DNA from: an uncultured Christensenellaceae bacterium
Lineage (GTDB): Bacteria > Bacillota > Clostridia > Christensenellales > Borkfalkiaceae
Direction of reading: 5' to 3'
DNA length: 60,352 bases
NCBI GenBank assembly: GCA_910587825.1
Contig: CAJUNJ010000011.1
Location: forward strand, 1-60,352
The notes under the pieces were generated by a model that was not told the DNA's origin, searched no databases, and was given only the letters and a program-made list of their open reading frames with translations. Of the stretch, positions 23,030 through 31,189 are shown piece by piece. The position numbers and the translations under genes are program-made. Position 1 is the stretch's first letter, and the number at the start of each line of letters is the position of its first letter.

Positions 23030-24028
23030 TTAAACCCCGTAAAACCCTATTTTCTTATAGACTTTCGCAAGAGTTTTATTTGCAACGTACCTTGCCTTTT
23101 CCGCCCCCGACTTCAAAACCCCGTCAAGATACGCCTTGTCTTGAAGCAGGCGCGCCTGTTCGGACTGTATAGGGGCAAGCATATCGGCAACGGTTTCGCC
23201 GACGGCAAGCTTGAAGTCGCCGTAGCCGACGCCCTCAAATTCTTTTTCGGCTTCCGCAACCGATTTATTTGCGAACACCGAATATATCGAAAGCAGGTTG
23301 CTTACTCCCGGCTGGTTTTCGGGGTCGTATTTGACGCAGGACAGGCTGTCGGTTACGGCGCGTTTGAACTTGCGTATGACAGTGTCCCTGTCGTCAGTCA
23401 GAAAGACCGAACCGTTTGCGTTTTCCGCCGACTTGGACATCTTTTTGGCAGGGTCGGAAAGGTCGCCTATCTTCGCGCCCGCTTTCATATAAATGCCTTC
23501 CGGAACGGTAAAAGTCGGCGAATATGCGTTGTTGAACCGCTGTGCTATATCGCGCGAAATTTCAAGGTGCTGGCGCTGATCCTGCCCGACGGGCACGAAC
23601 CGAGCCTGATATAAAAGGATATCCGCCGCCATAAGCACGGGATAGTCCATAAGACCCATATTTATATTATCGGCGTGTTTTCTGCTCTTATCCTTGAACT
23701 GCGTCATTCTTTCCATTTCGCCTACGTAGGTGAACGTGTTGAGAACCCAGCACAGCTCTGCATGGGCGGACACGTGCGACTGAACGTACAACACGCATTT
23801 ATCCGGGTCTATACCGCACGCAATATAAAGCGCGGCAAGCGCAAGCGTCCTTTTGCGCAGTTCGGCAGGCTCCTGTCTTACGGTTATAGCGTGCATATTT
23901 GCTATCGCGTAAAAGCAATCGTAATCGTTCTGCAACGCCACAAAGTTTTTAACCGCGCCCGCATAGTTGCCTATCGTAAGGTTATTTGTCGGCTGAACCG
24001 CCGAATACAATTTTCTGTTTTCTTCCAT
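23030..24028 (-). CDS. trpS: Tryptophan-tRNA ligase
   Basis: Class I aminoacyl-tRNA synthetase that charges tRNA-Trp. The HIGH-type motif is TIGNYAGAV (about 17-25) and the KMSKS loop is KKMSKSAEN (about 190). The 332-residue length is normal. The ATG at 24028 is preferred over an upstream TTG at 24052, because the TTG lies within two bases of the -10 box and the ATG is preceded by GGAG. It heads the operon that runs through DUF5685, the cysteine-string genes and rlmD. No T-box leader is present: the predicted 5' leader is only about 20 nt. Confidence 0.96.
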   Translation of the reverse strand: MEENRKLYSAVQPTNNLTIGNYAGAVKNFVALQNDYDCFYAIANMHAITVRQEPAELRKRTLALAALYIACGIDPDKCVLYVQSHVSAHAELCWVLNTFTYVGEMERMTQFKDKSRKHADNINMGLMDYPVLMAADILLYQARFVPVGQDQRQHLEISRDIAQRFNNAYSPTFTVPEGIYMKAGAKIGDLSDPAKKMSKSAENANGSVFLTDDRDTVIRKFKRAVTDSLSCVKYDPENQPGVSNLLSIYSVFANKSVAEAEKEFEGVGYGDFKLAVGETVADMLAPIQSEQARLLQDKAYLDGVLKSGAEKARYVANKTLAKVYKKIGFYGV

Positions 24029-24051
24029 ATTCCGTAAAATGCTCCATAACA

Positions 24052-24080
24052 ATCATAACACAAGCAAAATCAAATTGCAA
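24052..24080 (-). promoter_or_regulatory. Promoter of the trpS operon
   Basis: TTGCAA (24075-24080), a 17-bp spacer and TATGAT (24052-24057) on the minus strand, about 25 bp upstream of the trpS start codon. Confidence 0.65.
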
Positions 24081-24148
24081 AGAAAATTTTGACGATAAAA
24101 GTATAATCATCAAACTTAACGGCAATTTACACCGTATATACACAATGC

Positions 24149-24173
24149 GCCCCCGCACGGCGGGGGCGTGTAA
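24149..24173 (-). terminator. GC-rich hairpin after thrC
   Basis: CGCCCCCGC-CGT-GCGGGGGCG forms a strong stem 10 bp past the thrC stop. It lacks a T run on the minus strand, so termination may be inefficient or Rho-assisted. Confidence 0.5.
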
Positions 24174-24182
24174 TCGAACACA

Positions 24183-25664
24183 TTACTTTATAAACTCCAA
24201 AACTTCGTCGAACAGCGATTTTCTGTCCGCCGTTTTATTGAAGCGTACGGGTTTGTCGCGCAGCTCTTTAAGGCACTTGGGCACAGCCATAGCCGTCGCC
24301 GCGTGCAGACGCTTTATGCCTTTGAAGCTGTCCTTGACGTCGTTGCCCGTCACCGCGTACAGTACGTCCTGCGGGAACTTGTAGGGGTTTGCCGTAGACA
24401 CGATTACCATTTTGGTTTCGTCCTTCTTGTTCTTTTCAAACCAGTCTACCGCCACCTTCATCGCGCAACCAGTGTGCGTGTCCATCGTATAGCCCGTGTC
24501 TGTAAACACGTCGTACATCGCTTCTACGCAGTCCTCTTCGTTGGCAAAGCCGCCGTCGAACACCTGCGAAATTTTCGCGCGTTCTTCTTCGGTAATTTCA
24601 TACCTGCCGTCGTTTTTAAGCGCCGCCATACGCTTTGCCGTAAGCTTGGCGTCTCTGCCCGAAATTTCGAACAAAAGCCTTTCGAGATTGGAAGAGATGA
24701 GAATATCCATCGACGGCGAAGTGGTCTTGTAAAATTCGCGGCGGACGTCGTACACGCCCGTTTGCAAAAAGTCGGTAAGCACCTTGTTGAGATTGGAAGC
24801 GCAGTGCAATCTGCGTATGGGCAGTCCCATCTGCTTTGCGTAATACGCCGCGAGTATGTTTCCGAAGTTGCCCGTAGGCACCGTAAAGTCGATTTGTTCG
24901 CCCTTTTCTATCTGGTCGGACGAAAGCAAATCAAGATACGCCGAGAAGTAATAGGCAATCTGCGGAGCGAGTCTGCCGAAGTTTATAGAGTTTGCCGACG
25001 AAAGCATAACGTTGCGTTCGGCAAGTTTTTCGGCATATTCTTCGCCTGAAAAAATTTCCTTTACCGCCGTCTGGCAATCGTCGAAGTTGCCCTTGACCGC
25101 AACGACGTTTACGTTTTTGCCCTCCTGCGTACACATCTGCAATTTCTGCATTTTGGATACGCCGTCGTTGGGATAGAAGACCATAATCTTAACGCCGTCG
25201 GCGTCCTTAAACCCTTCAAGCGCGGCTTTGCCCGTGTCGCCCGAAGTTGCTACAAGCACCAGAATTTCCTGCTTGATACCGCAGATATCGCAACCCTTTC
25301 TCAAAAGATAGGGCAGCACGGTTAAAGCCATATCCTTGAACGCGCAGGTGGGGCCGTGAAACAGTTCGAGTATGTACACGCCGTCGTCAAGCCTGACAAG
25401 CGGGGCGGGGTCGGGGCCTTCGAACTTGGAATACGCCTTTTCGCACGCAGACAAAAGCTCCTTTTCATCGTATTCGTCAAGGAACTTCATTAAAATTTTG
25501 GTCGCGCGTTCGGGATAGCTCATAGTAAGCATTCCGTCAAGTTCGGCTTCCGTCACGACAGGGAATTTTTCGGGTACGAACAGTCCGCCGTTAGCCGACA
25601 GCCCTTGGACTATTGCCCTTGCGCCCGTTACTTTTTCTCCCCCTCTCGTACTGATGAATTTCAT
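24183..25664 (-). CDS. thrC: Threonine synthase
   Basis: Pyridoxal-phosphate enzyme converting O-phosphohomoserine to threonine, the last step of threonine biosynthesis. The 493-residue length and the N-terminal signature (MKFISTRGGEKVTGARAIVQ) fit the longer class of threonine synthases. The cofactor lysine lies in GPTCAFKDMAL (about Lys112), and the phosphate-binding loop in VATSGDTGKAALEGF. PTGNFGNILAAYYAK is also typical. It stands alone, with hairpins on both sides. No other threonine pathway gene is in the window. Confidence 0.96.
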   Translation of the reverse strand: MKFISTRGGEKVTGARAIVQGLSANGGLFVPEKFPVVTEAELDGMLTMSYPERATKILMKFLDEYDEKELLSACEKAYSKFEGPDPAPLVRLDDGVYILELFHGPTCAFKDMALTVLPYLLRKGCDICGIKQEILVLVATSGDTGKAALEGFKDADGVKIMVFYPNDGVSKMQKLQMCTQEGKNVNVVAVKGNFDDCQTAVKEIFSGEEYAEKLAERNVMLSSANSINFGRLAPQIAYYFSAYLDLLSSDQIEKGEQIDFTVPTGNFGNILAAYYAKQMGLPIRRLHCASNLNKVLTDFLQTGVYDVRREFYKTTSPSMDILISSNLERLLFEISGRDAKLTAKRMAALKNDGRYEITEEERAKISQVFDGGFANEEDCVEAMYDVFTDTGYTMDTHTGCAMKVAVDWFEKNKKDETKMVIVSTANPYKFPQDVLYAVTGNDVKDSFKGIKRLHAATAMAVPKCLKELRDKPVRFNKTADRKSLFDEVLEFIK

Positions 25665-25694
25665 TTTATAATCTCCGTTTAATCTTTTTTATAA

Positions 25695-25742
25695 AAAAAT
25701 GCCGCCGAAAACTTTCCGCACGTTACTGCGGAAAATTTACGA
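25695..25742 (-). terminator. Terminator-like hairpin after the P-loop gene
   Basis: TTTTCCGCA / TGCGGAAAG pair in the 120-bp gap before thrC, with a further T-rich stretch downstream on the minus strand. It probably ends transcription of the small P-loop gene. Confidence 0.5.
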
Positions 25743-25785
25743 CAACATTGCGTTTGCGGAAACTATAATATTTTCCGTAAACCTA

Positions 25786-26193
25786 TTATGCGTATTTTGC
25801 GATGAAGTCGGGTAATTCTTCCTTTGCGCAACTGCACGTAATGGTAATCGTTATACCGTTGTCGTTGGAAATTTTATCAAGCATATAGAATATGCCGCCG
25901 AGTCCGTCAAGCTCCTTTCCCGCAATACGCGCGATGCCGTCTATGTAAATATATTCGTTGTCGCCGTTGCAAGCCGCTATGCCCTTGACAAACCCGCAAA
26001 GCGCGTCTTCGCCGGCAATAGCCCAGTCCTTAACGTCTATAAACCTGACTTCGCGGGCAAGGTCGTACATATACCTCTTGGTGTCGGTTATGAACACGCT
26101 TAAACCTTTTGCGCCGCCTGCGTTTCCGTTAGCCGCCTCAATAAGCTTTTTGGTCTTGCCTTCGCCCTTGGAGCCGTATATAATTTTAATCAT
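25786..26193 (-). CDS. Small P-loop NTPase-like protein
   Basis: A 135-residue protein with a Walker A motif at the N-terminus (GSKGEGKTKKL, residues 8-18) and a Walker B-like strand (EYIYIDGIARI, about 84-94). Short stand-alone P-loop proteins of this kind are common in Clostridia and are often labelled as PilT-like without proof. The protein is too short for a full ATPase core such as RecA or AAA. It might bind nucleotide as a partner of another protein. It is a single gene with its own promoter, and the neighbours (thrC and an aminotransferase) give no hint of its role. Confidence 0.75.
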   Translation of the reverse strand: MIKIIYGSKGEGKTKKLIEAANGNAGGAKGLSVFITDTKRYMYDLAREVRFIDVKDWAIAGEDALCGFVKGIAACNGDNEYIYIDGIARIAGKELDGLGGIFYMLDKISNDNGITITITCSCAKEELPDFIAKYA

Positions 26194-26232
26194 TGAAAAC
26201 CTCCTGATGTCTTGTAATTATATCTTACTAAT

Positions 26233-26261
26233 ATAATAACAAGAAAAACACGGAATTTCAA
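26233..26261 (-). promoter_or_regulatory. Promoter of the P-loop gene
   Basis: TTGAAA (26256-26261), a 17-bp spacer and TATTAT (26233-26238) on the minus strand, followed by a leader of about 35 nt with a good GGAGG site. Confidence 0.65.
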
Positions 26262-26314
26262 TACCTTTTGCAAAAATTTTTTATATTATTTTTTATTGCC
26301 CCGTTTTTACGGTA

Positions 26315-27517
26315 TTATTCGCATTCACGGGCGAACTCGGCAATCTTTTCCAGCCCTTCGAGCATATCCTTTTCCGAAAGCGCATAGGAAAGTCTTACCG
26401 CGTCGTCGTCGCCGAAGCATACGCCGGGGGTTGCGGCAACCTTTTTATGCGTTAAAAGCATATCCGCAATATCCATACTGCCGTGAATTTTAACGCCCTT
26501 GTACTTTTTGCCGTAGAGATTGTCGCAAAGAAGCATTACGTAGAACGCGCCGTCGGGTTTGACGTAATCGAGTCCCAATTCCTTCATAGCGTCAAGCTTT
26601 TCAATCATAAGTTCGCGCCGCCTGCCGAACGCTTCAATCATATCGCGCATAGGCTTGTCGTCGCCTTCAAGCGCGGCAAGCGCGGCGTACTGCGTCATCG
26701 TGTTGACGTTTGACGTGGAATGGCTCTGGAAGGACGCTATCGCCTTGGCAATGTGCGCGGGGCAGGCAAGATAGCCCAGACGCCAGCCCGTCATTGCGTA
26801 AGATTTGGACACGCCGTTAATTACTATCGTCTGTTCCTTCATCGCGGGCGAACAGTTTGCTATCGAAAAGTGCGTTTCCCCGCCGTAAATAAGTTTTTCG
26901 TAAATTTCGTCGGCAAGCACGATAAGGTTATGTTCCTCGCATACTTCGGCTATGGCGCGTATCTCGCTTTCCGTGTAAACCGCGCCCGTGGGATTGCAGG
27001 GGCTGTTGAAGATAAGCATTTTTGTATGCGGGGTAATCATATTTTCAATCTGCGCCGCCGTCACCTTGTATCCGTGGCGGGCGGTCGCCATTACGTATAC
27101 GGGTATGCCGCCGCAACTTTTGACTACTTCCGGATATGTAAGCCAATAGGGCTTGGGAATAAGCACTTCGTCGCCATCCTCGATAGTTGCGAATATCGCG
27201 TTGAAAATAGAATGCTTCGCGCCGTTGGATACTATAATCTGCGAAGGGTCGTAATCAAGATTGTTTTCCTTTTTAAGCTTGTTTGCTATCGCCTTTCTTA
27301 GCTTTGGCAGACCCGCCGCCGCAATGTACTTGGTATACCCCGCGTCCAAAGCGTCCTTTGCCGCCTGCACGATATGCGCGGGGGTATCGAAATCGGGTTC
27401 GCCGACGCCGAAGTTTATCACGCGTTCGCCCGCGGCTTTAAGCTCGTTGGCTTTGGCGGAAATGGCAAGGGTCATACTCGGCGCGATTGCCGACACTCTT
27501 TGCGAAATTTTAATCAT
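26315..27517 (-). CDS. Aspartate/aromatic-type PLP aminotransferase
   Basis: Class I aminotransferase, 400 residues, of the AspC/AspB group, transferring amino groups between aspartate or a related amino acid and 2-oxoglutarate. The start MIKISQRV at 27517 is set by GGAG 7 bp upstream. The cofactor lysine is in INGVSKSYAMTGWRLGY (about Lys236). NPTGAVYTE, LADEIYEKLIYGG and the substrate arginine in AVRLSYALS are present. Single gene with its own promoter. The substrate is best guessed as aspartate, but other amino acids are possible. Confidence 0.92.
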   Translation of the reverse strand: MIKISQRVSAIAPSMTLAISAKANELKAAGERVINFGVGEPDFDTPAHIVQAAKDALDAGYTKYIAAAGLPKLRKAIANKLKKENNLDYDPSQIIVSNGAKHSIFNAIFATIEDGDEVLIPKPYWLTYPEVVKSCGGIPVYVMATARHGYKVTAAQIENMITPHTKMLIFNSPCNPTGAVYTESEIRAIAEVCEEHNLIVLADEIYEKLIYGGETHFSIANCSPAMKEQTIVINGVSKSYAMTGWRLGYLACPAHIAKAIASFQSHSTSNVNTMTQYAALAALEGDDKPMRDMIEAFGRRRELMIEKLDAMKELGLDYVKPDGAFYVMLLCDNLYGKKYKGVKIHGSMDIADMLLTHKKVAATPGVCFGDDDAVRLSYALSEKDMLEGLEKIAEFARECE

Positions 27518-27549
27518 AATTACTCCTTTCGTGCGTGTTTTCATTTATA

Positions 27550-27578
27550 ATTATACATAAACGCACGTAAATTGGCAA
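27550..27578 (-). promoter_or_regulatory. Promoter of the aminotransferase gene
   Basis: TTGCCA (27573-27578), a 17-bp spacer and TATAAT (27550-27555) on the minus strand, about 30 bp upstream of the start codon. Confidence 0.7.
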
Positions 27579-27638
27579 ATATTTAAACAAAGTTTATCCG
27601 CTTATGCGTATTTTGTTACAATCGAAACCATAATGAAA

Positions 27639-27674
27639 ATTTTACCGCCCCGCATTTGTGCGGGGCGGTAAAAT
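27639..27674 (-). terminator. Terminator of the feo operon
   Basis: A fifteen-base-pair stem TTTTACCGCCCCGCA / TGCGGGGCGGTAAAA with a TTTG loop directly follows the last feo gene. Confidence 0.9.
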
Positions 27675-27832
27675 CAACTGTCTTTTTTGCATTTACGGCA
27701 GGCGGTACAGCCCTTACAGCCGCATCCGCAACAGCCGCCTTTTCCCTTTATCTTGCTGTAAATCAGCCAACCCGCAACCGCAACCACGGCAACGGATATA
27801 ATTACTATGACCGCTATGTCGACCGCATTCAT
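27674..27832 (-). CDS. FeoB-associated Cys-rich membrane peptide
   Basis: A 52-residue peptide. It has one N-terminal transmembrane helix (about 3-25, DIAVIVIISVAVVAVAGWLI) and a cytoplasmic-type tail with seven cysteines (GGCCGCGCKGCTACRKC). This is the pattern of the FeoB-associated cysteine-rich membrane protein family, which follows feoB in many Bacillota and is thought to help ferrous iron transport. It starts 1 bp past the feoB stop codon. GGAG lies at correct spacing inside the end of feoB. Confidence 0.88.
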   Translation of the reverse strand: MNAVDIAVIVIISVAVVAVAGWLIYSKIKGKGGCCGCGCKGCTACRKCKKDS

Positions 27833-27833
27833 A

Positions 27834-30152
27834 TTAAACTCTCCTTCTGAAAATTTTCGTTATATCGAATTTGCCAATATTTCTGAGTACTATCAACGCA
27901 ACCGCGGCGGCAATTACGGCAATCCAGATGAATACCGTCCACCACCAATTACCGACGGTGTACACAAGAGAACTTACGAAGCAGCTTGTAACAACCCAGA
28001 ACAAGAGCGTCCATTTGAACTTTCCGCGGGGCAGTTCCGCCTTTGCCGTCGCGCAAGCCGCAAAACAGGGAATTGTCGTCATATTGAAGGCGATGAAAGC
28101 TATCAAGCCCGCGCCCGTAATGCCCGTTGCGGTTACCATTGCGGCTACGTCCGACGCGCCCTCTATCGCATCGAGCGCGCCTCCTGCGTCAGCCCCGCCG
28201 ACGTTGGCGCCGAGCGCGGCTATACAGCCGGCAAGCGTGCCGAAGGTTGCAATTACGTTTTCCTTTGCGATAAGTCCCGTTATGGCAGCCACCGCGAATA
28301 CCCAGCCGAAAGTTCCGAGTTGCGAACCGAAGCCGAGCGGCGTGAATATGGGCTGTATAAGCATACCCAGCGAAGCGAGTATGGATTGGTTCATATTTTC
28401 GTCGGCAAGATAGTCCCACGACCAGCTTAAATGCGAGAACAGCCAGATAATTACCGTAGAAGCGAAAATTATCGTAAACGCCTTTTTGACGAAATGCTTG
28501 GTCTTATCCCAAAGATGAAGCATCAGGTTTTTGAACCCGGGCATACGGTATGCGGGAAGTTCCATAATAAACGGCGGGGTTTCGCCCTTTAACGTGGTGT
28601 TGCGCATTAAAAGCACGCATATAACGGCCGTGCATATGCCGAGAGCGTACATACCGAAGGTTATCGCGTCGACGTTGCCCATTCCCGCCGTGGCGCACAG
28701 CGCGCCTCCGCAAGCCGTCAGTATGGGAAGCTTAGCCCCGCAGGAGAAGAAAGGAATTACGCGGATAGTCGCCGTCCTCTCCTTTTCGTCTGCAAGCGTA
28801 CGCGTGTTTATAGTCGCGGGCAACGAACAGCCGAAGCCCATAATCATAGGCATAAACGCCCTGCCGGAAAGCCCGAACCTGCGGAATATTCTGTCGAGAA
28901 CGAAGGCGATACGCGCCATATACCCCGTGTCTTCGAGAATTGAGAAGAACAGGAAAAGGGTAAGTATCTGGGGAAGAAAGCCGAGAACGGCGAATATACC
29001 GCCGAGAATGCCGTCGCCGACAAGTCCCGTAGCCCACTGCGCCGCACCGCCGTTTTCCATAAGCGTGACCACGCCGTCGGAGATATGGTCTAAAAACAGG
29101 TTTAAAAAGTTTGTAAGTATTACGCCGGGGGAATATACCGCGCCGTCGTAGAATACCGCAAGCACCTCGACGCCGAAATTATTGTATTCCTGCTCCCCTC
29201 CGCCAAGGTCGGTGGAAAGTCCCAAATCGACAAGAGACGGCATCCAACCCATTTTATCCGTAAAACCGTTCAAAAAGAACAGATTTTCCGAAAATGTTAG
29301 GTGAAAAACAAAAAACAGAATTACTGCGAAAATGGGAATAGCCCATATTCTGTGCGTAAGTACGCGGTCTATTTTGTCGGACACGGTAAGGGCGCTTTTA
29401 TCGGATTTTACGACCTTTACGCAAGAAAGTTTTTCGGATATGTAATTGTACCTTCCGTCGGCTATAACGGCTTCAAGGTCTTCGCCAGAAGAAAGGCTGT
29501 CGGCAAACTGCTTCGCACCCTTTCTGCCGAGTTCGAGTTCGTCGTTTTCAAGCAGCTTCACCGCGTGGAACAGCGGCGATTTTACGCCGTCTTCGCTGTA
29601 AAACGCACAAGCCGTTTCAAGCTTTTTATCCAGAATGCCTTTAAGCACGGTCGTACCCTTTCGTTCGGAAGGCATAGCGGCAGCTCTGTCCATCAGCTGT
29701 TTTATACCCTTTGACTTCAACGCCGATATTTCGACGACGGGTACGCCCAACAGACTTTCAAGACGGCTTGCATCTATCCTGTCGCCCTGCTTTTCGACTT
29801 CGTCCATCATATTCAGGGCTATTATCACAGGCACGTCCGTTTCCAGAAGCTGTGTCGTAAGATACAGATTGCGTTCGAGATTGGTTGCATCGACAATGTT
29901 TATTATGCCGTCGGGATTGCCGTCGAGTATGTAGTTGCGCGATATGACTTCTTCGGGCGTGTAAGGCGAAAGCGAATATATCCCCGGAAGGTCTACTATG
30001 TTTACGCTTTCCGCCCCGCCCTTGTAAACGCCTTCGCGTTTATCGACGGTGACTCCCGGCCAGTTGCCTACGTGCGCCGTTGCGCCCGTCAGCGCATTGA
30101 AAAGCGTGGTCTTACCGCAGTTTGGATTGCCTGCCAATGCAAATGTTTTCAT
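27834..30152 (-). CDS. feoB: Ferrous iron transport protein B
   Basis: GTP-driven Fe(II) uptake permease, 772 residues from the ATG at 30152. That start overlaps the feoA stop codon by four bases (ATGA), so the two are translationally coupled. The N-terminal G domain shows GNPNCGKTTLFN (G1), DLPGIYSL (G3) and NMMDEV (G4). It is followed by a helical regulatory region and about nine or ten membrane helices, with the family's cysteine-containing FFSCGAKLP and GFGCSLPA segments. Regulation by the upstream DtxR-like protein is likely, from the operators near 30400-30744. Confidence 0.97.
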   Translation of the reverse strand: MKTFALAGNPNCGKTTLFNALTGATAHVGNWPGVTVDKREGVYKGGAESVNIVDLPGIYSLSPYTPEEVISRNYILDGNPDGIINIVDATNLERNLYLTTQLLETDVPVIIALNMMDEVEKQGDRIDASRLESLLGVPVVEISALKSKGIKQLMDRAAAMPSERKGTTVLKGILDKKLETACAFYSEDGVKSPLFHAVKLLENDELELGRKGAKQFADSLSSGEDLEAVIADGRYNYISEKLSCVKVVKSDKSALTVSDKIDRVLTHRIWAIPIFAVILFFVFHLTFSENLFFLNGFTDKMGWMPSLVDLGLSTDLGGGEQEYNNFGVEVLAVFYDGAVYSPGVILTNFLNLFLDHISDGVVTLMENGGAAQWATGLVGDGILGGIFAVLGFLPQILTLFLFFSILEDTGYMARIAFVLDRIFRRFGLSGRAFMPMIMGFGCSLPATINTRTLADEKERTATIRVIPFFSCGAKLPILTACGGALCATAGMGNVDAITFGMYALGICTAVICVLLMRNTTLKGETPPFIMELPAYRMPGFKNLMLHLWDKTKHFVKKAFTIIFASTVIIWLFSHLSWSWDYLADENMNQSILASLGMLIQPIFTPLGFGSQLGTFGWVFAVAAITGLIAKENVIATFGTLAGCIAALGANVGGADAGGALDAIEGASDVAAMVTATGITGAGLIAFIAFNMTTIPCFAACATAKAELPRGKFKWTLLFWVVTSCFVSSLVYTVGNWWWTVFIWIAVIAAAVALIVLRNIGKFDITKIFRRRV

Positions 30153-30379
30153 AATACTTCCGCCTCCGCACACGCCGCCTCGCTTTTACGCAAAGTCAGC
30201 TCGTACCCGCGCAAAGTTATTTCTATGGGGTCGCCGAGAGGGGCTTTTTTGCGCATTGTAAATTCCACGCCCGCCGTCACGCCCATATCGAAAAGTCTGC
30301 GCCTTATTTTGCCTTCTCCGTTGACCGCCGTTACCTTTCCGCGTTCGCCTACGGTGAATTGACTAATTGGTTTATTCAT
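30149..30379 (-). CDS. feoA: FeoA-like SH3-type protein (copy next to feoB)
   Basis: A 76-residue FeoA-domain protein, a small beta-barrel partner of FeoB. It shows the family pattern GERGKVTAVNGEGKIRRRL - DMGVTAGVEF - APLGDPIEITLRGYELTLRK. It is the second of two feoA genes in tandem. Its stop overlaps the feoB start. GGAGG is well placed upstream, and an operator-like palindrome lies between it and the first feoA gene. Confidence 0.95.
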   Translation of the reverse strand: MNKPISQFTVGERGKVTAVNGEGKIRRRLFDMGVTAGVEFTMRKKAPLGDPIEITLRGYELTLRKSEAACAEAEVL

Positions 30380-30394
30380 ACTGCCTCCTTAAAT

Positions 30395-30410
30395 ATTAAC
30401 TATGGTTTAT
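30395..30410. promoter_or_regulatory. Operator-like palindrome upstream of the second feoA
   Basis: ATTAACTATGGTTTAT is an imperfect inverted repeat that matches the two sites at 30666 and 30730. The shared pattern is TTAACT-NN-GGTT. It is likely a binding site for the DtxR-like repressor. Confidence 0.55.
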
Positions 30411-30436
30411 TTTTTAATTAAAAATTTCGGCGGCTC

Positions 30437-30649
30437 TTACGCCACCAGAATTTTGCTTGCCAGCGTTCTGTCAAGGCACAACCTGCCTTCCTTTACGGCG
30501 ACTATCACACTGCCGCCGTTTGCGGACAACAAGGTTATCTTTCCGCCTTCGCTTATACCCAGCTCCTGCAAATGCTTTTTTGTCTTTTCTTCCGCCCCGA
30601 CCTTTTTTACCGTAAGTTCTCTGCCTTTGGGCGCTATATATACCGGCAT
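30437..30649 (-). CDS. FeoA-like protein (first copy)
   Basis: A 70-residue FeoA-domain protein (GRELTVKKVGAEEKTKKHLQ, LGISEGGKITLLSANGG, CLDRTLASKILV). Two feoA genes before feoB is a common arrangement in Clostridia. It is the first gene after the feo promoter and has a GGAGG site 8 bp from the ATG. Its sequence is quite distant from the second copy, which suggests a distinct role rather than a recent duplication. Confidence 0.9.
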   Translation of the reverse strand: MPVYIAPKGRELTVKKVGAEEKTKKHLQELGISEGGKITLLSANGGSVIVAVKEGRLCLDRTLASKILVA

Positions 30650-30665
30650 TTATATACCTCCTTAT

Positions 30666-30681
30666 ATTAACCGCAGTTAAT
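30666..30681. promoter_or_regulatory. Operator-like palindrome at the feo transcription start
   Basis: ATTAACCGCAGTTAAT has six-base arms ATTAAC / GTTAAT. It lies just downstream of the predicted start of the feo transcript, where a bound repressor would block initiation. Confidence 0.65.
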
Positions 30682-30693
30682 ATTTCGTAAACT

Positions 30694-30722
30694 ATTATAT
30701 TCGGCAAGTTTATGTTTGTCAA
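30694..30722 (-). promoter_or_regulatory. Promoter of the feo operon
   Basis: TTGACA (30717-30722), a 17-bp spacer and TATAAT (30694-30699) on the minus strand: a consensus sigma-A promoter lying between two operator-like palindromes. Confidence 0.85.
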
Positions 30723-30729
30723 CTAAAAA

Positions 30730-30744
30730 ATAACCTTAGTTAAT
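30730..30744. promoter_or_regulatory. Operator-like palindrome upstream of the feo -35 box
   Basis: ATAACCTTAGTTAAT, read on the minus strand as ATTAACTAAGGTTAT, shares the TTAACT-NN-GGTT pattern of the other two sites. It lies 8 bp upstream of the -35 box. Confidence 0.6.
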
Positions 30745-30761
30745 ATTTTTTTATAAAAAAT

Positions 30762-30789
30762 TTCCGCACGCAAAAGTTACGCGTGCGGA
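30762..30789 (-). terminator. Terminator of the DtxR-like gene
   Basis: TCCGCACGC / GCGTGCGGA stem directly past the stop codon. On the minus strand it is followed by AAATTTTTT. Confidence 0.8.
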
Positions 30790-31158
30790 TTATTTGCTAT
30801 TTTCTGTAACGAAAAGTTTAATTGCTTTGAAAGTCTCTTCCGAAATGACGTGTTCCATTTCGCAGGCGTCGTCTTCCGCGTCGGCGGCATTAACGCCCAA
30901 AGTCTGTAAAAATTTTTTTATGGTGCAGTGCCTGTCATATACTTCTTCGGCATACTCCGTCCCCTTGCGGGTCAGGTATATGTGCATGCCGTCGCATTCC
31001 AAATATCCGTCGTTTTGCAGAAGCTTAACGGCTTTCTGTACCGCCGGCTGCGACACGCCCGTTTTACGCGCAACGTCGACCCTGTGTACAAACTTGTTTT
31101 CGCGCGACAAAAGCAAGATACATTCGAGATAATCTTCGGCAGAACGGTTTCTTTTCAT
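30790..31158 (-). CDS. DtxR/MntR-family metal-dependent repressor
   Basis: A 122-residue metalloregulator. The winged helix-turn-helix covers residues about 1-70 (VDVARKTGVSQPAVQKAVKL). The dimer and metal domain includes DRHCTIKKFLQ (His near 77) and DDACEMEHVIS. The second motif carries the cysteine, glutamate and histidine that bind the metal in this family. It lacks the C-terminal SH3-like domain, like MntR and short IdeR relatives. It is likely to sense Fe(II) and repress the feo genes just downstream. It could also respond to Mn(II), since sequence alone does not separate the two reliably. Confidence 0.9.
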   Translation of the reverse strand: MKRNRSAEDYLECILLLSRENKFVHRVDVARKTGVSQPAVQKAVKLLQNDGYLECDGMHIYLTRKGTEYAEEVYDRHCTIKKFLQTLGVNAADAEDDACEMEHVISEETFKAIKLFVTENSK

Positions 31159-31189
31159 AATAGTTTACCTTTCGGGATAAACCCGTAAA

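Noticed and set aside
24029..24182. T-box riboswitch upstream of trpS
   Set aside because: The predicted leader is only about 20 nt, and no specifier or T-box consensus was seen.
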